Below are positions 15,483 to 23,629 of a stretch of DNA of 34,455 nt, in pieces. The translations under genes and the position numbers were made by a program. The DNA is taken from the NCBI GenBank assembly GCA_902789325.1, contig CADANN010000027.1, positions 1 through 34,455 on the forward strand, in the 5' to 3' direction. Below the pieces are notes generated by a model. That model saw only the letters and a program-made list of their open reading frames with translations. It had not been told where the DNA came from and made no database searches. The stretch is from an uncultured Spirochaetaceae bacterium. GTDB taxonomy: Bacteria > Spirochaetota > Spirochaetia > Treponematales > Treponemataceae. The stretch's first letter is position 1; every line of letters starts with the position of its first letter.

Positions 15483-16262
15483 TTAAATTGCGTATTCTGC
15501 TTCCTGAACCTTTCCTGCATAGTTCAGAATCTCAAGAATCTGTGTTCTGTATTTTAAGAACACGTCTTGTCCACGTGCACGAGGATGGCTCAAATCAATC
15601 TTAATGATTTTTTCTACCTTTGCCGGGCGTGGTGACATTACTACTACATAATCGCTCAGATAAACAGCTTCGTCAACATCATGGGTTACCATAACCATTG
15701 TTGTGTTATGCTCTTTCCAAAGGCGGATAATTTCGTCCTGCATGGTCATGCGGGTAAAGGCATCGAGGGCTCCAAGAGGCTCATCCAGCAAAAGAATTTT
15801 TGGGTGACCTACAAGGGCTCGGGCAAGACTTGCTCTCTGATTCATACCGCCGGAAAGTTGATGAGGAAAAGATTTTTCAAAACCTTCGAGGCCAACAAGT
15901 TTTATGAACTCATCAACATCGGCTTTGCGGTTTTTATAAATATGGCGGGCACGCAAACCAAAAGCCACGTTGTCTCTGATTGTGAGCCATGGAAAAAGAT
16001 TAGACTGCTGGAAAGCGAAGCCGCGGTCACTGCCTGGCTTTGTGATTTTTGTTCCGTCAACCTGAACTTCGCCCGAGGTGGGTGTTTCCAGTCCTGCGAT
16101 ACAGCGGAGCAGGGTAGTCTTTCCACAACCGGATGGGCCAATCAGTGAAACAAAACTTCCTGCAGGAATTGTAAAGTCAACTCCATTGAGGGCTGTGACT
16201 TCTTCGGCTTCTCCCTGATTAAAGATTTTTGTTATATTGCTTAATTTAATTTCTCCAGACAT
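15483..16262 (-). CDS. NitT/TauT-type ABC transporter ATP-binding protein (SsuB/TauB-like)
   Basis: 259 residues from the ATG at 16260-16262 (MSGEIKLSNITK), preceded by GAGAGGTATA. A longer in-frame start would run into a REP-like repeat and is rejected. Walker A GPSGCGKTT near 43, Q-loop in FAFQQSNLFPWLTI, signature LSGGMNQR, Walker B ILLLDEPLGALD and switch His in THDVDEA. The FPW and LSGGMxQR motifs are characteristic of the nitrate/sulfonate/taurine ATPases. It is second in an operon with the permease at 16348. Its binding protein is likely the separately transcribed 11022-12113 product. Confidence 0.9.
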   Translation of the reverse strand: MSGEIKLSNITKIFNQGEAEEVTALNGVDFTIPAGSFVSLIGPSGCGKTTLLRCIAGLETPTSGEVQVDGTKITKPGSDRGFAFQQSNLFPWLTIRDNVAFGLRARHIYKNRKADVDEFIKLVGLEGFEKSFPHQLSGGMNQRASLARALVGHPKILLLDEPLGALDAFTRMTMQDEIIRLWKEHNTTMVMVTHDVDEAVYLSDYVVVMSPRPAKVEKIIKIDLSHPRARGQDVFLKYRTQILEILNYAGKVQEAEYAI

Positions 16263-16275
16263 TGTATACCTCTCT

Positions 16276-16337
16276 GTCACCCCGAACTCGTTTCGGGGTC
16301 TTTTTTGAAATAGATCCTGAAACAAGTTCAGGATGAC
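16276..16337. repeat. Paired REP-like palindromes
   Basis: ACCCCGAA/TTCGGGGT around CTCGT (16279-16299) and ATCCTGAA/TTCAGGAT around ACAAG (16314-16334). They are in opposite orientation, with GTCA and TGAC at the outer ends. This is the same element type as at 10935-11021. It fills the gap between the permease stop and the ATPase start within one operon, which suggests insertion after the operon formed. Confidence 0.7.
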
Positions 16338-16347
16338 ACAACGTTTA

Positions 16348-17328
16348 TTACCACTTAATCAATCCTTTCTGCCAGCTCAGCAGTTTACCTCTTACCTTAA
16401 AGAGTACTGTAATAATCACAGTACAGAAAACTGCAATCATAAGCAGGCCGGCGTAAACTCCGCTGTAAAGCATCATTGCTTTCTGGTAACTGATGTACCA
16501 GCCGATTCCATATTTTGCACCGAACATTTCGGCAGTCATAAGGGCAATAAATGCGGCACAGATTCCGTTAAAAGTTCCCTGAAAAATATTTGGCAGGGCA
16601 GCAGGAACTGCAATACGGAAAACCTGAAAGAAGGTTCTGGCTCCAAGTGTTTTACCGACTTCAAAATATACCTTGCTTGTGTTCTGAATGCCCGAGCTTG
16701 TCATCAGCTGAACCGGAAACCATACTGCCAGAGCGATGATAAAAACGCTTGCTCCAAAAGGAGTAGGGAAGGTTGTAAGAACAAGTGGGATCCAGGCTGT
16801 TGCCGGAATTGGACCTATCAGTTTGATATATGGATTAATCCAGTAATAAACTTTCTTTGAAAAACCAAGAAGAACTCCTGTAATAAAGCCAATAAGAACA
16901 CCCCAGAAAACTCCAAGTAAAAGCAGGCGGAAGGAATACCAGATACATTTTCCAAGAAGGGCTGTCTGTTCTATAAAGACTGCAAGAATGTTGTCGTAGC
17001 TTGGAAAAAAGATTACGGGAAGCAGAGCAAACTTTGCTGTTATTAAATTGATGGTAATTACAAGGCCTGAGGTTCCTAAAAGGAAAGGCCCCTTGTATTC
17101 AAGAGATGAACGGATTTTTTTTAAGAAGAATGAAAGAATAAAAAACAGTCCTGATATTCCAAGAAGAATAAGCAAAAGTGTATTATAGTAGGAACTTTTT
17201 GCTACAGGATGAAGACTGCTGTTTGGAATGAGATTGTGGACGGCAAGAGCTATAAGAACTCCAATTGTTGGAAGCGCTCTGTAAATAAGTGATTTGATTG
17301 TAGATTGAAATTTTTCAGTATTTGCCAT
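16348..17328 (-). CDS. NitT/TauT-type ABC transporter permease (SsuC/TauC-like)
   Basis: 326 residues with about eight hydrophobic segments. The C-terminal two thirds is a BPD_transp_1 permease. Its EAA-like coupling loop is FEVGKTLGARTFFQVFRIAVPAALPNIFQG, followed by FIALMTAEMFGAKYGIGWYI, the SsuC/TauC terminal signature. About 90 extra N-terminal residues add two helices compared with the usual 250-residue SsuC. The other permease of this window (17442) has the same extension, so both belong to one subfamily. Start ATG follows AAGAGGTTAT. The promoter region holds a 33-base perfect palindrome that contains the regulon operator. Confidence 0.88.
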   Translation of the reverse strand: MANTEKFQSTIKSLIYRALPTIGVLIALAVHNLIPNSSLHPVAKSSYYNTLLLILLGISGLFFILSFFLKKIRSSLEYKGPFLLGTSGLVITINLITAKFALLPVIFFPSYDNILAVFIEQTALLGKCIWYSFRLLLLGVFWGVLIGFITGVLLGFSKKVYYWINPYIKLIGPIPATAWIPLVLTTFPTPFGASVFIIALAVWFPVQLMTSSGIQNTSKVYFEVGKTLGARTFFQVFRIAVPAALPNIFQGTFNGICAAFIALMTAEMFGAKYGIGWYISYQKAMMLYSGVYAGLLMIAVFCTVIITVLFKVRGKLLSWQKGLIKW

Positions 17329-17338
17329 TTATAACCTC

Positions 17339-17371
17339 TTATATAACCTAGTAACTTACTAGGTTATATAA
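17339..17371. promoter_or_regulatory. Operator upstream of the permease/ATPase unit: 33-base perfect palindrome
   Basis: TTATATAACCTAGTAA and its exact complement TTACTAGGTTATATAA flank a single central C. The core is ACCTA-N9-TAGGT (17346-17364). On the minus strand a -35-like TTGTAA stands 17 bases before TATAAC, which overlaps the palindrome, so a bound protein would cover the -10 and start site. Confidence 0.8.
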
Positions 17372-17441
17372 TTTTTTCATCCTTTTTACAAATATATTTT
17401 TTTTATAAGAGGTATAGGAAAAAGTTATAACTGAAAAGACT

Positions 17442-18374
17442 TTAGTAATTCCATTTAATCAGATGCTTTTTTAATGTATCAATTACTGTATTTAATATAG
17501 TTACGACAAATCCAATAAAGATGATGCCTGCAATTGCCTTTGTGTAGTTGGCAAAGTTTAATGAATACCTTACATAATATCCCATGCCACTATCTGCGCC
17601 TAACATTTCTGCAACGGTTAATGTCATAAGTGCTGCAGCAAGTCTTATTGGAAGTGAATTTATAATTCTTGGGAGGTTGAATGGAATTATAATTTTGAAA
17701 AGTATTGTTGGTGTGGAAAGGTTCAGGACTTTTGCCGCATTAACAATTTTTTTCTCAACAAAAGCAGTGTTGTTTATTGAATCCATAATTGCTCCCCAAA
17801 AGCCGCTCAAAAAAATTACACAGAGTGATGCTGCTCTAAAGGTAGGCATGATGAGAACAACATATGGTGTGTAAATCAGGGCTGGAACTGTAGAGATTGC
17901 TTTTACGATTGGGTAGACTGCTTTTGTAAGCCGTGGGTTCCATCCAACAAGTGTACCAATTATAACTGCAGAAATTATAGATAGATTCATTCCAACAAGA
18001 ATCAAAAACATAGAAGAAAAAAATCCTTGTATGATTTTTGCCGTGTCAGAAATAAAAACGTAAAATACATTTTCTGGAGCGGGTACAAAAACGAAAGGAA
18101 GGAGATTTAATCTTGAAACACAAAATTCCCAGATAAATAAAAAAGCAAATACAAAAGTCATTATGTCTTTAGAAGCCCTTTCTTTTGAAGTTTTTCGTAT
18201 GCTGAAAAGAAAGGCAATTTCAATTATCAGGAGAAAGGCTCCAAAAACAAAGAAGCTTTTTAATCCACCTTTCATTTCTGCAGCATATTTGCTCGGTATA
18301 AAAAAGCAGGAGATGGTAAGAAGAAAAAATAGATTTGCAAAATTCAATACATATTTTTTGAAGAAATTTTTCAT
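17442..18374 (-). CDS. NitT/TauT-type ABC transporter permease, second copy
   Basis: 310 residues with about eight hydrophobic segments, same subfamily as the 16348-17328 permease, including the extra N-terminal helices. The coupling loop is NAAKVLNLSTPTILFKIIIPFNLPRIINS and the terminal signature is ALMTLTVAEMLGADSGMGYYVRYS. It is the last gene of the unit that begins with the binding protein at 23189 and includes nitrogenase-like pair 1. Its ATG overlaps the ATPase stop by 4 bases. With that ATPase and the 22092-23189 binding protein it makes one complete importer. Confidence 0.87.
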   Translation of the reverse strand: MKNFFKKYVLNFANLFFLLTISCFFIPSKYAAEMKGGLKSFFVFGAFLLIIEIAFLFSIRKTSKERASKDIMTFVFAFLFIWEFCVSRLNLLPFVFVPAPENVFYVFISDTAKIIQGFFSSMFLILVGMNLSIISAVIIGTLVGWNPRLTKAVYPIVKAISTVPALIYTPYVVLIMPTFRAASLCVIFLSGFWGAIMDSINNTAFVEKKIVNAAKVLNLSTPTILFKIIIPFNLPRIINSLPIRLAAALMTLTVAEMLGADSGMGYYVRYSLNFANYTKAIAGIIFIGFVVTILNTVIDTLKKHLIKWNY

Positions 18375-19192
18375 AAGTTTGCTCCTTCTATATCCATCAG
18401 CTCAAGAGATTCATTGTAGAAATATTTTACAAGCTTTTGATATAGTTCTTTGTATTCTTTGCTTTCCTGAATCAAAGGATAATTTCTAGGCCTAGGTAAG
18501 TTATCATCGATTACAGCATGAATGTGTTTTGGTACCATAAACACAATTCTGTCTGCAAGAAGCTCTGCCTCATTTAAATCATGTGTAACAAATACAACCG
18601 TCTTTTTCTTTTCATCTTCTCTCCACATTTTTAAAAGCAGATTCTGAAGATTTTCTCTTATTTTTGCATCCAAGGCTCCAAATGGTTCATCCATCAGAAG
18701 AATTTCCGGGTCACAAGCCATGGCACGTGCAATGGCAACACGCTGCTGCATTCCTCCGGAAAGTTCTCCTGGCAGTTTGTTTTCAAAAGTGTTTAGTTCT
18801 ACTTTTCTCAAAAAAGAAAGTGCAATTTCTGAAGCCTTCTTTTTTGAAATTTTCTGACCTCTTTTTTTGTAGGTTTCATAAACAGCAAATGAAACGTTCT
18901 GCAGGGCTGTCATCCATGGGAAGAGAGAGTAGCTCTGGAAGACAACAGCTCTTTCTGCTCCAGCTCCATTAATCTCTTTTCCGTTGATTTTTACTGAGCC
19001 ACTTGATTTTATATTTAATCCTTCAAGGACAGAAAGAAGTGTACTTTTTCCACATCCTGAAGAACCGACTATACATATAAATTCTCCACGTTTTATTGTA
19101 AGATTTATATCCTTTAATGCTTCGTAAGTTGAGTTATCACTTTCATATGAAAGTGAAAGATTTTTTATTTCGATGATTGTATTATCTTCCAT
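18371..19192 (-). CDS. NitT/TauT-type ABC transporter ATP-binding protein, second copy
   Basis: 273 residues from the ATG at 19190-19192, which has AAAGGATGGCC in front. A start 12 codons earlier would overlap pair-1 K and is rejected. Walker A GSSGCGKST near 43, Q-loop VVFQSYSLFPWMTA, signature LSGGMQQR, Walker B ILLMDEPFGALDAK and switch His THDLNEA mark it as SsuB/TauB/NrtD type. The C-terminal 40 residues extend past the ATPase core with an NYPLIQES segment. It sits 16 bases after the K-like gene, so importer and nitrogenase-like proteins are made from one message. Confidence 0.9.
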   Translation of the reverse strand: MEDNTIIEIKNLSLSYESDNSTYEALKDINLTIKRGEFICIVGSSGCGKSTLLSVLEGLNIKSSGSVKINGKEINGAGAERAVVFQSYSLFPWMTALQNVSFAVYETYKKRGQKISKKKASEIALSFLRKVELNTFENKLPGELSGGMQQRVAIARAMACDPEILLMDEPFGALDAKIRENLQNLLLKMWREDEKKKTVVFVTHDLNEAELLADRIVFMVPKHIHAVIDDNLPRPRNYPLIQESKEYKELYQKLVKYFYNESLELMDIEGANL

Positions 19193-19208
19193 AGGCCATC
19201 CTTTTTTT

Positions 19209-20570
19209 CTATGCAAGTTTTTCTTCATGCAGCTGCATTACAAGAGTTGTTGTTGCATAAATTGTGTTGTATATATCTTCAAGCAGTTTCAAACCTCCTT
19301 CGTATCCAACGTAACTTTTTGAGATGATAAGCTGCTGGCGAATCGGAGCACTTGAATACAGAAATGTATTGCCGCTTGCTTTTACATAATCTTTTTCCCA
19401 GTCACTTCCAAAAACAAGAGCTCGATCTGATTTTTTCAATTCAGTTTCTGTTATCTCTCTTATTCTTTCTGAATCTGGTTCAAAATACAAAACCTTCTTT
19501 TCTGTATAATCCGGAAAATTTTTGTTGAAGATTTCAGTCAGTAGCTTTTCATTTTTTTCATTTGGGTTATCTGTAATGAAAAGACCTTTTAATGAATAAC
19601 CAACTTCTTCTTCTAAAAATTTAGAGATTCCAAAAGTTGAAAGACTATCACCGCTAATATACAAATCTTGAGGCAGATTATTTTGAAGCTCAGAGAAGAA
19701 ATCTGCTGTTCCAATAAAATACTCGTAAAACTTTTTTTCTTCTTTTGCTATTACTTCTTCAACTGCTTTTTCATCAAGCTTTGCAAACTTGCCGACTTCG
19801 CGCAAAAAATTACTGCTTTCTGCACCGCCAATTGGAAGTACCGGATAGTGCAAAAATGGAGTTCCATATTTTTTCTCAATATATTCAACTGTTTCGAGTC
19901 CGACCCATGGAGAAATCAAAAGATTAAATTCTGCATTTGGAATGTTTTTCCACTCAGAAACTCCTTTACTTGTAAGACCAAAAAGTATGTTTACTTTTAA
20001 TCCAATTTTTTCAAGAAGGATTTTAATCTGCTCAAAGTCTCCGCGCCAGTAAGGATTTTGTCCTGGAACATCTGCAAAAATATTTACAAGCCCCTTTTGG
20101 ATTTCTGGTTTTACATTGCCTACAAACTGGTCAATAATTGACTTTATTACAATTTCATGTCCAATATAAGCGTTGCCTTTAAAACCTGAAGTTTCAGCTC
20201 CAACTACTGGAAAACCCTTTTCTGCATATTCTCTGGCAACACTGGCGGTATTATCACCAATAATTCCTGCTGTACAGCCGGAGAGTAGAACAAAAAGATC
20301 TCCCTTCATAATTTGAAGTGCACCTTCAACTTCAACCCGCAGTTTTTTTTCGCCGCCAAAAACAACAGCACTTTCATCTGTATTTGTAGAAGGAATCTGA
20401 TTTCCGCCTGCATAACATTCACCAAGGTTTGCCGACTGAGTAAACTGGTTAACTGTGCTTGCGCAACCTGGACCCGCATGAACAATTGGAATTGCATTTG
20501 GAATTGCCAGAACAGTATTTTGTGCTCCAAGAGCACATGTAAATCTTGCTTGTGATATTGCTTTATTCAT
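19209..20570 (-). CDS. Nitrogenase-like K/N-type subunit, pair 1
   Basis: 453 residues from the ATG at 20568-20570 (MNKAISQARFTC), with GGAGAAATAG in front. Nitrogenase component 1 (oxidoreductase) fold. Cys12, Cys36 (HAGPGC) and Cys99 (LSGCTAGIIGD) stand at the three P-cluster positions of NifK. The Cys12-Cys36 spacing is 24, against 25 in NifK. ESAVVFGGEKKL matches the conserved VFGG block. It is shorter than NifK (about 520). It follows the D/E-like gene by 4 bases and should form a heterotetramer with it. It could be the K part of a reductase or the N part of a NifEN-like scaffold. An extra Cys52 (GECYAGG) is present. Confidence 0.88.
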   Translation of the reverse strand: MNKAISQARFTCALGAQNTVLAIPNAIPIVHAGPGCASTVNQFTQSANLGECYAGGNQIPSTNTDESAVVFGGEKKLRVEVEGALQIMKGDLFVLLSGCTAGIIGDNTASVAREYAEKGFPVVGAETSGFKGNAYIGHEIVIKSIIDQFVGNVKPEIQKGLVNIFADVPGQNPYWRGDFEQIKILLEKIGLKVNILFGLTSKGVSEWKNIPNAEFNLLISPWVGLETVEYIEKKYGTPFLHYPVLPIGGAESSNFLREVGKFAKLDEKAVEEVIAKEEKKFYEYFIGTADFFSELQNNLPQDLYISGDSLSTFGISKFLEEEVGYSLKGLFITDNPNEKNEKLLTEIFNKNFPDYTEKKVLYFEPDSERIREITETELKKSDRALVFGSDWEKDYVKASGNTFLYSSAPIRQQLIISKSYVGYEGGLKLLEDIYNTIYATTTLVMQLHEEKLA

Positions 20571-20574
20571 TTTT

Positions 20575-22035
20575 CTATTTCTCCACAAAATGGAATGGGT
20601 CTGTTTCATCACTCAGCCACCAGTCTGAGTATGGGAACTCTGTATGTTTTGCAAAAGTCTTGTACAATTTTTCAGATTTTACTGCTTTTAAGATTCTGTT
20701 GCCCATTGTTATTATTCCGTTGTAACCTGCACTCTGATCTGAATCGCCTTCAACAACTGCAGGAATGCCAAGCTTATTTCCAAGAACAGCAAGTCCATTA
20801 TGTCGGACAAAAAGAATATCAGGTTTTAATTTTTTCAGGAATTTAAGAACCTGATATGGCTGTTTGTTACATACGGTAAAGTTTGGAATGTTTCCGGCTG
20901 ATTCTAAGAGGAACTTTGCAGTGTTCACTTCTGGATTATCGAATTTCTTATCATGGTGATAAGTTGTCATTCCAATTACTTCAAGTCCAAGATCATGAAC
21001 AACACTGGCGATATTGTGCGCAAATGCATCTCCGGCAAAGATATAAGCTTTTTTTCCTTTGAATTCTTTTCTAAAAGCTTCAAGTTCTTTTGAAATTCTT
21101 TCGTGTTCTTTTTCAATTGCTTCATCAACAATAGAGTCTTTTCCTGTAAGTGCAGCAACTGCTCTAAGCCACTGGTCTGTCCATGTAATGCCATAAGGGG
21201 CAGGCGCACGAACCTGTGGAACTCCATATAACTCTTCAAGCTTATCTGCAACAAAAGTAGAAAGAGTTTCGCAAATAGTTGCTGAACAGGCAGCTTCAGT
21301 CATTCCAGAGATTTCATCAAAGGTTCTGGTTCTGATTAAATAATTCGGTCTAAGTCCAATTGTTTTCAAAAGCGGAGTAAAAGTCTGCTCACCATTATTG
21401 AAATTGAAAATGTTAACCAAATCTTTTTGCTTTTGCTTAGGTGGCTTTAAGGCAGTATTAAGAACAGCATTAAATGAAGCGTCAAAACCGGTAGACCAGA
21501 TTCGAGATTTAAAGCCTTCACATTCAACTGAAAAAACAGGAATTCCCAATTCGTCAGACATTTCATCTGCGACAGACTGAACATCATCACCAATGATTCC
21601 TGAAGCACATGAGGTTGTAATATATATTACTTTTGGATTGTAACGTCTGTAAGCTTCTCGTACACTTTTTCTAAGTTTTTCGGCACCACCATAAATTGTA
21701 TCTGATTCCTGAATGTTTGTACAAATCGCATGGTGAGTGAATTTTCTGTTACCTCGAATTTGTGCTACCTTTTGAAAGTTCTGATATTGAGTTATGATTC
21801 CGCCAAAGCATCCGATTGGAGCATGAGCGACTACCGCTGCATCCAGTACAGAATAAACCTGCATAAGGGCACAACCTTCCTGACAGTTACCGCACTGGGT
21901 AAAACGGAATTTTCCTATTTTTAATTCATTTTTTTCTGACCCTTCGACAAGGCCTTTTATATCTCCTCGATAAGTCAGGATTGTATTAAGTCTGTTTTCA
22001 CGAATGTCAACTTTTCTTGCTAATCCGGCTCCCAT
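20575..22035 (-). CDS. Nitrogenase-like D/E-type subunit, pair 1 (no His442 equivalent)
   Basis: 486 residues from the ATG at 22033-22035, placed 8 bases after AAGGGG. A GTG three codons upstream overlaps that site. P-cluster-type cysteines: Cys51, Cys76 (HAPIGC) and Cys143 (TTSCASGIIGDD). Cys48 and Cys55 are extra in the cluster CGNCQEGC. Cys255 (SATICETLSTF) fits the FeMo-co cysteine 275 of NifD with the same 14-residue distance to the following LYG. The His442 position is Val427, judged by the distance to the GYNG motif. The Gln191/His195 motif is replaced (FKSRIWSTGFD: Trp, Phe). It can therefore not be an ordinary nitrogenase. NifE-like scaffold or a second reductase are both open. It is encoded directly behind an importer binding protein. 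Confidence 0.88.
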   Translation of the reverse strand: MGAGLARKVDIRENRLNTILTYRGDIKGLVEGSEKNELKIGKFRFTQCGNCQEGCALMQVYSVLDAAVVAHAPIGCFGGIITQYQNFQKVAQIRGNRKFTHHAICTNIQESDTIYGGAEKLRKSVREAYRRYNPKVIYITTSCASGIIGDDVQSVADEMSDELGIPVFSVECEGFKSRIWSTGFDASFNAVLNTALKPPKQKQKDLVNIFNFNNGEQTFTPLLKTIGLRPNYLIRTRTFDEISGMTEAACSATICETLSTFVADKLEELYGVPQVRAPAPYGITWTDQWLRAVAALTGKDSIVDEAIEKEHERISKELEAFRKEFKGKKAYIFAGDAFAHNIASVVHDLGLEVIGMTTYHHDKKFDNPEVNTAKFLLESAGNIPNFTVCNKQPYQVLKFLKKLKPDILFVRHNGLAVLGNKLGIPAVVEGDSDQSAGYNGIITMGNRILKAVKSEKLYKTFAKHTEFPYSDWWLSDETDPFHFVEK

Positions 22036-22091
22036 TTTAAACACCCCTTATAAAATTTTTGACTTTTTATTTAGCTCTATGATTTTTTTGA

Positions 22092-23189
22092 TTAAAGATA
22101 ATTCTTCTCAAAATCTGGATACTCATTATTATGCTCAAGGAAGTAATCCCAAAGTCCCTTAAAGAAATTGTCATTTGGATATTCTTCAATGATTTCTTTA
22201 ACAGCCTGAGCGTAAACAGAAATATCATAAAAATCTGGAAGCGGTCTTACATCATCTCCTTCAAGATATCCCAATTCATAAAGAGTATTGTACAAGCCAA
22301 GAACACCGTTATAATTTGGATCAGGATTGTAACCGCGGTTGGCATTCTGGTCTCCATCGTAAATCATCGAAATAACGTAGTCTTCATCCTGACCGAAAGC
22401 TTTAGATAAAACTTTTATTGATTTCTTTTGATCCAGCTTAAAATCTCTGTAAGCAAGAATCTGACCTTTTAAGAAAGCAACATAAGCTCCTCTGTTTTCC
22501 AAAAAGTGTGGAGTATATGCCATCTGACGGCAGCAAACATTGTCTGGAATGTAATCTGTGATTTTTGCAAGTACAACTCCATCATTTGCTTCAAGGAGAG
22601 ATACAAATTCTGGATTTACAACTCCAATATCAACAGCTTTTTTTCCAATGGCAATCTGAATACTTGGATTGTCATCTATAGCCTTAAAGAAAATATCTTT
22701 GCCAATTTCAAGACTAAGCTGATGTGTAACAATATCTTTCAATGCAAGATCACTTGTTCTGAGAATAAGTGAACCGATAGTTTTTCCCTTCCAGTTTTTT
22801 GGATCCTTTAAGAGTTCAACATTATCTTTGTGGGTTCCAATATAAACTCCACCAGATTGTGTTCCAGCAAAGAAAGTGATTTTAGCATTGTTTGCTGCAA
22901 GAACTAATTCCTGAATTACGCCCTGAAAGTTTGCATCAACTTTTCCTAAAGTCAGAGGATCCCAGGTGTTGTCACCAAGATTCTGAATATCAATTGTAAG
23001 ACCATATTTTTCAAAATATTTTTCATGGTTTGCAATTGTTACATTAGGAGAAGGTGTAAGAAAACCGATGGCTCCTAAATTTAAATGATATTTGATTTCT
23101 GAGCTGCTTTTGTTCTTTGCCTTGCAGGAGATCGACAAAAAAGCTGAGAATATCAAAGTTAACACTGTAAATTTAAAATTTTTCTTCAT
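22092..23189 (-). CDS. NitT/TauT-family ABC substrate-binding lipoprotein, second copy
   Basis: 365 residues with a lipoprotein signal (lipobox SISC, Cys about 22). NMT1/SsuA-like fold: LNLGAIGFLTPSPNVTIANHEKYFEKYGLTIDI, LGKVDANFQGV, NWKGKTIGSL, and VDIGVVNPEF. A CCRQ motif in DNVCCRQMAYTPHF parallels CCQQ in the other binding protein. Otherwise the two are clearly different, so they may bind different ligands. First gene of the unit with pair 1, ATPase and permease. Ribosome site GGAGGA is 8 bases before the ATG, and the regulon operator lies directly upstream of it. Likely ligand class: small anionic or organosulfur compound, by family and context. Confidence 0.85.
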   Translation of the reverse strand: MKKNFKFTVLTLIFSAFLSISCKAKNKSSSEIKYHLNLGAIGFLTPSPNVTIANHEKYFEKYGLTIDIQNLGDNTWDPLTLGKVDANFQGVIQELVLAANNAKITFFAGTQSGGVYIGTHKDNVELLKDPKNWKGKTIGSLILRTSDLALKDIVTHQLSLEIGKDIFFKAIDDNPSIQIAIGKKAVDIGVVNPEFVSLLEANDGVVLAKITDYIPDNVCCRQMAYTPHFLENRGAYVAFLKGQILAYRDFKLDQKKSIKVLSKAFGQDEDYVISMIYDGDQNANRGYNPDPNYNGVLGLYNTLYELGYLEGDDVRPLPDFYDISVYAQAVKEIIEEYPNDNFFKGLWDYFLEHNNEYPDFEKNYL

Positions 23190-23203
23190 TTGGTAAATCC
23201 TCC

Positions 23204-23230
23204 ATATACCTAGTAATATGCTAGGTATAT
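23204..23230. promoter_or_regulatory. Operator upstream of the binding-protein/pair 1 unit
   Basis: ATATACCTAG and CTAGGTATAT around a 7-base centre, the core being ACCTA-N9-TAGGT (23208-23226). On the minus strand TTGGAA-N16-TATATA gives a possible promoter whose -10 enters the operator. Region 23231-23315 beyond it shows nothing else of note. Confidence 0.8.
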
Positions 23231-23315
23231 ATTTTTTTTACAAACGTTTCCAATACTTTTTTCAGATATAAGTGATAGGGATTTTTTATAAGCGGGGTAG
23301 ATTGAATGAAGGTAT

Positions 23316-23519
23316 GTGATTCTTGAGATTACTATCTCATCTGTGCGAAAAAGAATTTTACTTGAATGGTTAAAAATCGTTTTAGGACTTATTGTTTTTG
23401 CCTTTGGTGCCGGTCTTGTGATGCAGCTGGTTTACATGATTATCCGTTTTGATCCTCGCAAGCTGCAGCATCGTGGAGTGGTTGAGATTTCAAAACTTCT
23501 TGTTACAGGAAAAGCTTAA
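23316..23519 (+). CDS. Possible small membrane protein or gene fragment
   Basis: An open frame of 67 codons from a GTG start, in an otherwise gene-free 440-base gap between a divergent operon and the flavoprotein gene. One strong hydrophobic stretch (WLKIVLGLIVFAFGAGLVMQLVYMII, about residues 18-43) is followed by a basic tail (RFDPRKLQHRG). The ribosome site is poor (AAGG, 4-5 bases before GTG). Family not recognised. The look is of an N-terminal piece of a larger polytopic membrane protein, but no continuation is found in other frames before the next gene. It could be a real single-pass protein, a remnant, or chance. Confidence 0.35.
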   Translation: MILEITISSVRKRILLEWLKIVLGLIVFAFGAGLVMQLVYMIIRFDPRKLQHRGVVEISKLLVTGKA

Positions 23520-23629
23520 GTTTTTGATTTTTTTTTATGCAATTTTACAGGAGATTTTTTCATTGATTTACTTTGCCCCTCAGATTATCATTTAGGTATA
23601 TTTGATTTTATAAGAGGAAAGAAGCAATT

